Shown here piece after piece: positions 21,895 through 31,150 of a DNA stretch of 64,000 nucleotides. Position 1 is the stretch's first letter; each line of letters opens with the position of its first letter. Origin of the DNA: Chloranthus sessilifolius. Taxonomy: Eukaryota > Streptophyta > Magnoliopsida > Chloranthales > Chloranthaceae. Where the stretch lies: NCBI GenBank assembly GCA_021018995.1, contig CM037598.1, positions 67,784,671 through 67,848,670 of the forward strand, given 5' to 3'. A program made the translations under genes and the position numbers. The notes below the pieces were generated by a model. That model saw only the letters and a list, made by a program, of their open reading frames with translations. It was not told the DNA's origin and ran no database searches.

Positions 21895-23345
21895 TGATCA
21901 ATTATATAATTTACCATTTTATCACTCTTAACTTAGTGTTGCTAAACCCCAATTTGCAACTAACAAGTTAATGATGAGCATATATTAAAGAAAATCAGTA
22001 AAATAGACCCAAAGTGTTAATCTTCGTCAAAATAAACTCATAAAACAATAAAAAAAGATGATTGAACATGAAAGACGATTTGACAAATGTTGAAAGCCAA
22101 GAAATCGTATTTTATAATTGAACAAAGCCCAAGAAAATATAAAATCGTTACTTACGATTCTTCAGAAGACGTTCAAAGCAAAAGACTATATACAAGAAAG
22201 AAAGCAATCGATTGTTATATAAAGAATCGTCCTAAGGAGAAGCTGTGCAAAAAATAGAAAATCGTGATTTACGATTTTACAGAAATAGGATCTTTCCATT
22301 GCTATCGATTGTGAATCTACACCGCTATGAATATACATAGAAGAATTCTTGAATTAGAAGACTAGTAGATCACGAATCTGAGAAGATTGATGAAGAGAGA
22401 CTCCAAAAGAACTCTGTTGCTAAAATTAAAGAAGGATCCATAAACACATCAACTATCCAAAGCAAGGAAAGATAGGATTAGGAATTAGAATTATATTAGG
22501 ATACTTTTGTTTTTAGTAATTTCTTTTATTAGAATTAGAATAATATAAATCGACCCTTGTGATCTATAAATAAGAGGCTCGGCACATGGGAAAATCTATC
22601 AACGAATTTATCAAAATCAATTGACAACTAAGGTTGGGTTTTCTTCCAATCAATTTAGTTTAGTTTAGTTTAGATATCCAAGGTTCCTCAATCACAATTG
22701 ACGACTGGGATTGAGAGCTGGAAGATTAGTGTAGATATCTGTAGTTTCTCAGAAACAATTGACGACTGCAGCTGAGGGATAAAAGATATATTTACTTTGC
22801 TTTCTAGTTTAGATTTATGTTTATGTAATTTACTGCTTTGTAAACATCTTCAAGTTTTATGAATTGACTACTCAGATTGAGATTTGCATATTAGTGTAAC
22901 TGTTTTATTTTCCATCTTTACTCTTCTAGAGTTTGATTGACGCCCAAATTTTTGGTTGATTGTTGATTAGATTAAATTTATATTGATAAGATTATGGTTT
23001 TTGATTGACGACCAATTCTAGAAAACTTGATATATAGTACACCGGTAGTTTAATTTCATAGATATCTGAGACTTGAAGGATTGTGATTAACGACCATAAT
23101 CTGGAAAGATGAAGATTTTATTTTCTGCAAATTAGTTTAAGAAACCATTCTTTGATTCATATTTCTCAAGTAGTTTAGAACCTTAAAGTTAAATATAAGT
23201 TTTCTTTAAATTAATATAATAAAAAGATAAATCACTTCCTCGTGAAAATGATCCTATACTAGCACTGCAATTTCCATCGTGCCCTTGCAATAGGTTAAGA
23301 CTTAATTAGATACACAAAATAGCAAAAATAGAAGCCACGACACTG
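21895..23345 (+). repeat. N 3' LTR
   Basis: The start is fixed by the polypurine tract. The stretch has a plus-strand TATA box at 22564, ATTGACGAC motifs in the transcribed part, and a TTCCTCGTG..GATCC block near 23238 like the end of other Athila LTRs. The end near 23345 is a guess because the partner LTR is outside the window. AATCGT..ACGATT palindromes occur at 22141-22160 and 22258-22277. Confidence 0.6.
22564..22574 (+). promoter_or_regulatory. TATA box of N LTR
   Basis: CTATAAATAAG on the plus strand, followed by GAGGCTCGGCAC about 12 bases on, a plausible start region. It confirms the orientation of N. Confidence 0.65.
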
Positions 23346-23539
23346 GGCACTTGCTATGGTGAATAAAATTGATGTTCTTGACCCCCTCCCAAATCGTCCT
23401 CCAAAAACCAAATTTGACGAGGCGATAAGGACACTGGTATGTTACGCTAGAATAGTCTCAAAAATAGCGTCGAAATCGTTTATCACTCTTAGCGGAAGTA
23501 TTGCCGTATTTAATATGGGGCGTAATCGCTTTGATAATT

Positions 23540-23715
23540 GAGTGTTATCGCTTTAACAATGGGGCGTCACCAGCGCTCCAAGTGGGGCATCAGTATTTTG
23601 ACATTTTGCTGTCAACACATTGGCAATGGGGTGTCAGTGCTTTGACAATGAGGCGTCAGTGCTTTTAAAATAGAGCATCAGTGCTCTCTTATACAAGGGA
23701 GGTCAGCGCTCCATT
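23540..23715. repeat. 22-bp minisatellite, block 1
   Basis: About seven imperfect units of the form GGGCGTCAGTGCTTTGACAA. A second block of four units lies at 24480-24562. Both blocks are followed by a similar GTAACT..TATTTTACTT..ATAGAC or TTGACAG sequence, so a larger segment of about 0.9 kb has been duplicated. Confidence 0.6.
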
Positions 23716-24479
23716 GTATGTCAATAAATGTGTAACTAATATTTTACTTTTTTTTTATTGACAGGCACATTACCTCCTAGCCCTGTTTCATATGCACGGT
23801 GCCCCGACTTCCATTTTTTACAAATGGCCTTGGGACAGTAAGCCTGTCGATGAAGCTTCACGCCAAACAAATGATTCTGACTGAAATATGTAAATTATTT
23901 AAGCAGAATACTCTAGCTAGATTTCAAGCAGAAAGAAATCAAAACTTTCAGGATGGACATTGGGCATTCCATCAGTACACACAAGGAGGAGAATTGGGAT
24001 GCCAATGATGATGTGGAATCGCTTCTATAACTTTTTTGTTGTACATAAATATACTTTCACATTTGTTGATATATATAGAATTGTAATAAATATTATATGT
24101 ACATAGAGCTACTTACGTAGGATAGATATATAATGTACACTGACCATATTACACGAGAATTTTTTAATACACAAGATTTATTTATAGGATATATTGTTAA
24201 TCTCCCATTTTGAAGCACTCACATATTTTATATGACACGTCAGTGCCTCCACGATAAGAACAGTTGAGATTGTATTCAATAAATAATATTGAAAAAGACT
24301 GTGCGAGAAGATAATACAGTCCACAATTTCAAAGTCCTCGAAATTTGTAATAAACGAAACATCGTAATTAGAAGCGATGACACTTCAAAGTAGAATCGAT
24401 GATGCTTCGACCATCGTCTGAATGAAGCACTGATGCTTCTATGAACAAGCTCCATGGGTAACATCAAACAGCTGCTTGA

Positions 24480-24562
24480 CATTGAGGCGTCAGCGCTTTG
24501 ATAATGGGGCATCAGCACTTTGATAATGAGGCGTTAGTGCCCTCATAAATGGGGCGTCAACG
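24480..24562. repeat. 22-bp minisatellite, block 2
   Basis: Four units of the form AGGCGTCAGCGCTTTGATAA, the same family as 23540-23715, directly after a truncated copy of the promoter-side sequence CCATGGGTAACATCAAACAG. Confidence 0.6.
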
Positions 24563-24837
24563 CCTCTATTTTCTAAATATATTTGTAACTTATATTTTAC
24601 TTCTTTTCCAATAGACGTATTATCCTCTTGGTAAAATTAAATGAAACAGTTTGTATTCATATAAACTGTGACTAATTATATAAATAAACTGTACAAGAAC
24701 AAAAATAAAACGTAGGATAAAACTAGGCAGACAAATGAGAAAACTTATGCGTCGTCTTCAAAATTTATCCCGCCAAAAAGAGCGACTCCTCCCGACACCG
24801 AGTAGGGGTAGGTGAAGATGGGGAAGAGGGTGGAGAG

Positions 24838-25011
24838 TTAGGATGGGGTGTAGGGAGAGGGGGATGTGGTAGATGACTCAGCGTCGTCTAGAATGCGTCG
24901 TTGTTGAATCAACCTCTCCTTGGCCAAAAGCACGTATATCTCATACTTTTCCCTTTCTTTTAGACGATCAAGGGTTTCACTTATCTCGGACCAACTAGGT
25001 TGCTCCGCCAT
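24838..25011 (-). CDS. Small coiled-coil ORF, MAEQP family, copy B (57 aa)
   Basis: An intact 57-codon frame starts MAEQPSWSEISETLDRLKER, continues as charged amphipathic helix and ends ILDDAESST plus a Ser/Pro/Thr tail. It shares with the other four copies the MAE(E/Q)P start, an LDR heptad and an ESST end. The ATG is in GCCATGG context on its strand, close to AAACCCTAAACC-like sequence upstream. It is divergent to copy A with 375 bases between the two starts. I do not recognise the protein; an RNA- or protein-binding helix is only a guess. Confidence 0.45.
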   Translation of the reverse strand: MAEQPSWSEISETLDRLKEREKYEIYVLLAKERLIQQRRILDDAESSTTSPSPYTPS

Positions 25012-25289
25012 GGTTTAAGGTTTAGGGTTTATAGAAAGGGGTTTTGGAGATGGAGGGCAAGAGGCGTCACCACTCGTGATTGAAGGGATGACACTATGAA
25101 TTAGAAGCAATGACGCTTCAAATTAGAATCGAAGATGCTTCGACAATCGTCTAACTGAAGCACTGATGCTACTATGAACAAGCGCCATGGGTAACATCAA
25201 ACAGTGGCCTGCTTCTTATCGGTATTCGAGAGAAGTTCGTGGAATATGCTACTTGCCACCGACTTGCAAAATTTATTTCGAAGTGACGT

Positions 25290-25386
25290 TTCAAACCCTA
25301 GACTTTTTCCCTATAAAATCGCATCCCGTCACAAACCCTTCCCATTCCAAACCCATCATCTTTCTCCGTCTCCTAGCCCTAACCCC
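25290..25386 (+). promoter_or_regulatory. Promoter of small ORF copy A
   Basis: AAACCCTAG (a telo-box), then CCCTATAAAATC (TATA box near 25311), then a pyrimidine-rich leader ending CCTAACCCCATGG at the start codon. This is a complete class II promoter layout. A second copy at 47100-47203, joined to 62976-62989, has the same elements in the same order. Confidence 0.6.
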
Positions 25387-25500
25387 ATGGCGGAAGAACC
25401 AGACCATGATGAGCTAAGTAGAAGGCTTGATCGAATCCTTGAAAAACAAAGGGTTGAACTTCTGGTTGCAATAAAGATTTTAGAAAAGTTGAAGCGCTAG
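25387..25500 (+). CDS. Small coiled-coil ORF, MAEEP family, copy A (37 aa)
   Basis: The 37-codon frame starts MAEEPDHDELSRRLDRILEK and ends LEKLKR, almost all charged helix. The copy at 62990-63103 has exactly the same length without indels: about seven codons differ silently and five by amino acid, which hints at past selection on the protein. The stop (TAG) is shared by both copies, and the frame after it also shows similarity (KPRPK.TLFSNFSPSP), so the ancestral protein may have been about 100 aa. It has its own TATA promoter. I do not recognise the protein. Confidence 0.5.
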   Translation: MAEEPDHDELSRRLDRILEKQRVELLVAIKILEKLKR

Positions 25501-26009
25501 CTACCCATTCTAGACACCGAATAGTCTATCGAGACCCCCCGTTGCCATAAACCTCGTCCCAAACCGACCCTTTTTTCCAACTTCTCACCTTCCCCCCACT
25601 TCTTCACGATCTCACCAATCTTACCATTAATGTTGCATCCTCAATGTGAGTTCCTCAACAAGGATGGTGGGTTGGAAATTTACAGCAAGAGTGAGCCAGC
25701 TCTCTTGACGGAGCCAAAAATGTGAAGATCTCCATCGCAAACTCCCCTTCCTCGCTCCTCCTCCCTTCATTCTCTTTCCTTCTTCCACCTCGGACTCAGC
25801 CTCCTCGTCTCCACTGTCTTGGTGTATCTTTTGTGGTATTTCATTAACAATATAATTTTTGCTCCTACGGATCCTTGTGAGCACCTCATCAATGGCTGAA
25901 TGAGGGAACCAAAAATTTATAGCAAACTATGAGGATGGTGGGTTGGAAATTTACAGTAAGAAGGAGCCATCTCACTTGAAGGGAGCCAAAAAATTGAAGA
26001 CCCCAAGAC
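25501..26009. other. Downstream part of small-ORF unit A
   Basis: Similar to 63104-63420 in the other copy. It contains an internal duplication: GATGGTGGGTTGGAAATTTA at about 25660 recurs at about 25932. The unit resumes at 44550 after E2. Confidence 0.55.
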
Positions 26010-26014
26010 AGATC
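26010..26014. repeat. Target-site duplication of E2, left
   Basis: AGATC here and at 44545-44549. Removing E2 and one copy joins CAAGACAGATC to TCTATCG, and the joined sequence runs parallel to the uninterrupted copy around 63410-63450. Confidence 0.75.
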
Positions 26015-27223
26015 TATTGTTACGTAATTTTTTTGGGTTCCTTTCGGTCCCCGAAAATAGTGGCCCAATTCGGTCCAAGTGGACTCTGGAAAAGCCGGTG
26101 TTTTTAGAGGTAATTAAGTATTGAAATAAAGAGGTAAATCTCAGAAAAATACTTGGTTTGTTGCAATCGCCAGCTATAGATGTTAAACGACACTGCAACA
26201 CGTCACTGATCACGCCTTCTGGGGAGTAGAAATGGATTGTTCTCTTTACTAAATCATCGGCCGGCCGATTTCAACAGCACTGGGTCGCCTGTAAGTTTAG
26301 TCAAGCTAGTTTTTCCTAATTCTCTTCTAACTACTTTATCTTTTTTTCTCCTATTATGACTCTTAGTTGTTTCAACTACCTAGAATTGTCAGGAATCTAC
26401 TTAATTTTAATCCTACTAGAAGTCTAATTAATCTGGGAATCTTAATTGAACTAGGTCTCCTAATCTGACTAGAAATACTAATCTTTCTGATTTCACTAAA
26501 ACTATAATTTAATATACTATGCCAATTATATTAATTAAATTGATTCTATCAAACTTCTAATTAATCAAAGTATCCTAATTCTATGAGAATTCTAAAAAGG
26601 GGGTTTTGAGCCAGCTATGCTAAGGAGGATTGGCCCCATTCCCGGGTACCCTCCGTAAGCTCCCTTGGGCAAATCAGGTGGCTGGAGATTATTTTAGCAA
26701 TAATATGGATTGAGAAACTAATTTTTATTCAAAAACCAAGTTAAAAGTTAGAACTAAAATTATGGAACTAGAGATTGAAATTTTAAGACTGAATCTAAGA
26801 CTGAAATTAAAATCTGATTCTAGAAACTAAGAACTAGAATCGGAAAACTAAAAAAAAAAACTTAGATTAAAACCTAAGATCTAACATCTAGAATTTAAGA
26901 ACTGGTAGGCAAGAACCTAAATCTAAAACTAAGAAAAAAGAAGAACTGGTTCTAGAATCTGAGAACTAGAACCAAGGAAAAAGGTAAGAATTAAGGATTA
27001 TAGAGATTTAAAATCTAAGATCTAAACTAGAAGCTTAAGAACCTAAAGTCTAGAACTAAGAACTAGAACTAGAAGAATTAAAAACTAGAAGAAAAGTATA
27101 CCTGAGGCCAGGGCCGCAGAGAGGAATCTCAAAGTCCTAAGCTGGGAAGTAGGAACTTGAAAATTTGATTGCTAACTGTGTTGTGATGTTCTGTGATGTG
27201 CTTTTGGGATGAGGTGGTGGGTC

Positions 27224-27233
27224 CTATTTATAG
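27224..27233 (-). promoter_or_regulatory. TATA box of E2 3' LTR
   Basis: The minus strand reads CTATAAATAG, about 800 bases from the LTR start. The same box is at 43739-43748 in the other LTR. Confidence 0.7.
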
Positions 27234-27246
27234 GTATTTAGCCAAT

Positions 27247-27830
27247 TGCATGCCCTATGGGGTGCACTCAATTGGTCGGTAGAATTCAATTATGCGCCCT
27301 GTCTGGAGCGCACAACTGAATTATGTGCTCTGTATCAGGCGCACAAACACTTTAAGTCGATGACTGACTCGATGAGTGACCGGTTGACTGGCTCAGCCGA
27401 GTAGCATAGTCCTAGTCTAATTAGACTAATTGCGTGCGTAGTTTAGTGCGCACAATCAATTAGGCGCCTGAATTCATGCGCTCAATAGGGAATTTCAAGC
27501 AGTCTAGGGAGTTAGAGACCAGGTTTGCTTAGGAACCAATTATACACCTATACTCAAGCACATAATCTGATTACATGCTCTAGGTAGGGTGTACAATTGT
27601 GTCCTAGGTGGTTTCTAGAAGGGTAAAAGGTTAGTCCAAAACGAACTAATCACACGCTGGGTATAAAAAGTGCAATATAATTGTGTGCACCTGAGAGGGT
27701 GCATAATCAAGGTCTAGGCAGTCCTTAAGAAGTGAAATCCTGGTCCAAGAGGGACCAATTGTGCACCAGCCATGGGGCGTTCAATCGAGTTACGCGTGCT
27801 AGATAGGGCACATAATTCTAGATTTTCCTG
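27247..27830. repeat. Array of GCGC-armed inverted repeats in E2 LTR
   Basis: At least six imperfect hairpins of about 25-30 bases with arms such as ATTATGCGCC and GGCGCATAAT and an 8-10 base loop. The equivalent array in the other LTR is at 43758-44340, where some arms match better, for instance TACGCC..GGCGCATAA near 44056-44078. Confidence 0.6.
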
Positions 27831-28028
27831 GGTTTGAGCCGGGTCCGAGCCACAGAGCTATTGTTTCAACCTGTCTCAACCATGTACTATTGTTTCAGTG
27901 CATGGTCCCCGTATTAAGGTTTTAAAGTCTTCAGAGAAGGTTAGTCCTTTTCTGAAAATGGTAGGCAAGGTCACAGGTTGACCGAACAAGTTTGTATATT
28001 CCGAGAGGGAAAAATGGGGGTGTCTACA

Positions 28029-28042
28029 AATGCCCCTCTTCG
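28029..28042 (-). promoter_or_regulatory. E2 polypurine tract
   Basis: The minus strand reads CGAAGAGGGGCATT before TGTAGACA. It is nearly identical to the E1 tract. Confidence 0.8.
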
Positions 28043-30635
28043 GTGCGTGCTTGTGGAATAAGAATGCGTCGAAGAAGTAGGCACCTCTCATCCAAGGTAC
28101 CTTCTCATTTTTCTTGGGAAATCACAAATATGAATTGGGGATGCTGACATAATATGCTTGGCTTTCTTATCTATCAGCGCAAGCTAAAATGGAGCATTAG
28201 GGGGCCCAGTGGTAGATGTCGAAAGGCGTATTCCATGTCGTGGATGCGAGTGACATCCCGCCTCATATCACGACGTGCTACTAGTAGCAGTCAACAGGGG
28301 AAAAGAGGCATAACCTAATCTGTGGGTGCAAGGGGCATCCTGCCATATATCGCGGCCTACTGTAAGGGACAGTCAAATGGTAGGAGAATCGATATCCTGA
28401 TCTGTAGGTGCAAAGAGTAATCAAACAGAGGGATATCTGACACAATCGAGGTACTAGGGGGCGTCATATGAATGTTCAGATATAAGGTCCAGAGACTGAT
28501 AATAAGAAGATGAAATATCATGTAATGGCGAAGGCTTTGGCAAGTCATGTCAAACCGGGCGCGTCATTGCTCACACCAATGCGCGTCAGGCATCCCTTTC
28601 CAGTAGACATTTATGATTTCTCATAGTTGAATATATTTAGTGTTTAGTTTCCCAGGAGAAAGAACAGATTGGAGAGGTGAGAAGTGAAAGTTTGACATAT
28701 AGGAGTTCATTTACTTTTTTTTTTTTTTTTTTTTTTTACTGTTTGTTTTTATTATTATTATATTTTTATTTTTGAAAGTTTGGGAATTTAACTTAAGATC
28801 AATTCAGTTGTAAATCTTTAGAAAAAGTGGCTTCCGAGATATTGCTAAGCAGACCCACCGGCACGAGATTTGTGAACTCGACCGTTTATGTGGTTGTCAA
28901 GATGATACTTGATATGTCAGATGCTTCGTCTAACCTTCTCGTGAATACTGATGATTGTATCTTATGGGAGGACTATAGTGATTCACGGATAGAGAGAGAC
29001 GGGTTTTGAAAATATTTGACTTAATATTATTTAACTATATATTATAGACATATCGAGTATAAGGGGGTGATAATGCCTGAATTGTTGCTTGTTGAGGCTT
29101 TTGTATGCGATGGGACTCACTGGTTGTTGTAGTGGCGTCACAACAGGACATGAGAGAATTTCCTCTCTTCTTTTGATTTTTACTGCAGCGGGACCTGAGG
29201 GTTACTAATGTGATGGAATGTCTTGGGGAGGTGAGGTTCGCGATGGGATTTGGTAGTCCTCCCCTTATGGTCATGTGCTATAGTGAGTCCCGTCGATTGT
29301 AGTTGCGATGGGACATGAGGGGGTTTCTGATGAGATGTTCATGCTGGAACGTGGTATGGCTGCGATGGGATGTTGGAGGGTTTCCTCTTTTGTAATGGTA
29401 GGGGCTCGCTAATTATCGTGCGATGAGATGGCGGAGGGTCTATCCTCCTCTACTGCCAACGAGCTTGTATTTCAGTTGCAGTGGAGTCTAAAGATTATTG
29501 CGTGATAAGGGGTTTGGGAAGTAGGCTCTTTGGTTTCGAGTGAAACATGATCGAGCCTTCCCCTCTATTGGTTATACAAAGTTATGCGATGGGATTTCGG
29601 AAGGTTTGGCTCTCTACGATGGGACATTGACTGAGCCTTTCCCTCTTGATTGTGCATCATGACAGGATGTGTCTGAGTATCTTGGGTAGTCATGTCGTGA
29701 TGTGACAGGTTTCTGATGAGCTCTGGTTGTAGTTGCATCACAACGGAACATGTGTGCGATTGATAATTCCTTAATTGTTTCAATGTCGTGATGGAGTGAT
29801 GATGGTGTTTCTTTCTTTGGTAGATCTTGCTTATATAATGCGTTGGAGTCAATTTGAATGGTGTCGGGATTGCTATGGGATTTTCCTTTAGTCTTGGTGG
29901 TATAATAGGATTGTTGGGACTCTCAGTCTTCGTGACGGGATATTAGGTCGAGCCTTCCTTTAACGCGTTGGCATGTTAAGTTGCGAGGTTAAGTTTTAGC
30001 GTCGCGGTGGGACATAGGTGTGGTCAACGGCTCTCTCTCTTTGTAACGAGCCTGCGAGGCTACGTGATGGGATGGGGGAGAAAGAGGGATTCTGATCGAG
30101 ATGGGACAAAGGGGTGTGAGGGCGTGCATTCTATTTGAAATGTGGTCGTAGCTGAGTATTGTGTGTAGGGTACCAAGCGTTTGATTAAATTGTGCGATGG
30201 GTAAAGTGTGCATGATTATGAGACTAGAGAGGTTATTCAGTGTTAGTTTCTGCGCGTGTAATCTCATTATGCGCACTGTGAACAGCGTGCAATCGAAGAG
30301 TCGCAGGGCTAGCAGAGCGGAGGTGTTCGGGTGTCGGTTTAGTTTCCATGCATGAGGACTACCATATAATCAGATTATGTGCCAAAATTAGTGTGCATGA
30401 TCGAAGCGTCGCCAGGTCACTGTGCGTGTGTCCCTTCAGATTCTGCGTTGTGACATAGGCGCACGATTACATTGTGTGCAGGCGTAGCTGCGCGCGATGG
30501 TTGTGTCAAGATTGTGTATGGACGGAAGGTCAAGTGCGCGCCCCTTGGCATGTGGGTGATTGAGTTTAAGTGCTCATGTATATGCACATAATTTTATTGT
30601 GCGTTTCATTTTGGGCGTTTAATTAAGCGGGTGTC
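28043..30635. other. E2 3' non-coding region, distal part
   Basis: No gene is supported. It includes a poly-T run (28710-28738), many degenerate copies of a GCGATGGGAC motif (29107-30200), and GCGCAC-type inverted repeats like those of the LTR (30240-30600). Confidence 0.6.
29107..30200. repeat. Dispersed GCGATGGGAC motif array
   Basis: Clear copies are at 29107, 29305, 29362, 29586, about 30000 and about 30190, with ten or more variants (CACAACAGGAC, GTGATGGAA, TCGTGACGGGAT) between. Spacing is irregular. Variants differ mostly at the CpG, as expected from loss of methylated cytosines. Confidence 0.5.
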
Positions 30636-31150
30636 TATATATACCCAAGTTCCTTTCATTTTCCTTCATTTGTTCCTATTTTTCTCTAACTCCTGAGTTT
30701 TAACAATAACTTGTAATCTACCCATTGGATTTTGATGTCGTTTCTTCCTATATTTGTGGTTTCGCATGATCTTCAGCCTGAAGTGGCTCTAGACGGTGGT
30801 GTGATCTTGAAATGGGCGGTATTGGGAAGGAAGAGGTCAGCCCTCACATTGGTCCCTTTTAGAGAGTAGTGAAGGCAGTGTTGAGGGGATGAGCGACGAA
30901 GGAGGTGAAGATGGTGGAAGAGAAGGTGTTATAAGTGGAGGAATGTATTCTCCAACTAATCCTCCATCTTGCCTTTTCTGAAGCCTCCGATTGGACGCTC
31001 CGAGCTCAGGCCTCTGGGCTTAGTTTTCGTTTTGGATTGTAGATTAGATCTTTAGGTTTTTATTTTGGGTTGTATATTCAGGAGGTATGCCTCCGGTGAT
31101 CTTTGTAAAAGAATTTGAGATATGAATAAAATGTTTGTTGTGTTTATTTG
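30636..31150 (+). pseudogene. Putative short antisense transcription unit in E2
   Basis: The order is TATATATA (30636-30643), a pyrimidine-rich leader, ATG at 30735 with a 44-codon frame (MSFLPIFVVSHDLQPEVAL...), and a stop at 30867. A +1 frame directly after continues with an acidic Gly-rich stretch (EGMSDEGGEDGGREG) to about 30978. AATAAA is at 31125. One inserted base would explain the frame change. The location matches that of the antisense genes of E1, but no similarity to them is visible. It could be a remnant of an antisense gene or chance. Confidence 0.4.

Larger units (their letters stand above)
15089..23345 (+). mobile_element. N: Athila-like non-autonomous Ty3/gypsy element, 5' end displaced by E1
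   Basis: Plus-strand order is leader remnant, gag (15276-16640), second ORF (17457-20101), long non-coding 3' region, polypurine tract and 3' LTR with its own plus-strand TATA box. No protease, RT, RNase H or integrase motif is found between gag and the second ORF, a gap of only about 0.8 kb. The 5' LTR should lie left of the window because E1 is inserted in the leader. The right end near 23345 is approximate. Confidence 0.72.
23346..26009. repeat. Small-ORF repeat locus, segment 1
   Basis: First of three pieces of one unclassified repeat locus, the others being 44550-47203 and 62976-64000. It holds a 22-bp minisatellite, a divergent pair of small ORFs (24838-25011 minus, 25387-25500 plus) and clusters of the GAAGCGATGACGCTTC palindrome (24370-24420, 25075-25160). 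E2 interrupts it at 26014. The sequence 23716-24479 has no recognised gene; an ORF at 23799-24008 matches nothing I know. Confidence 0.6.
26015..28028 (-). repeat. E2 3' LTR
   Basis: The right edge TGTCTACA (28021-28028) abuts the polypurine tract. The left edge TATTG is fixed by the target duplication and by the equivalent edge at 42519. The LTR holds an AGAACTA-rich low-complexity stretch (26740-27100), a TATA box and an array of inverted repeats (27247-27830). Confidence 0.88.

Noticed and set aside
24370-25160. Regularly spaced palindromes considered as a CRISPR array
   Set aside because: Plant context, variable spacing, imperfect units on both sides of ORFs, no cas genes.
23346-26009. 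Helitron capturing gene fragments
   Set aside because: No convincing CTRR end with a hairpin at a consistent place was identified.
28700-28740. Poly-T run as a retroposon tail
   Set aside because: No LINE or SINE sequence adjoins it and no flanking duplication was found.
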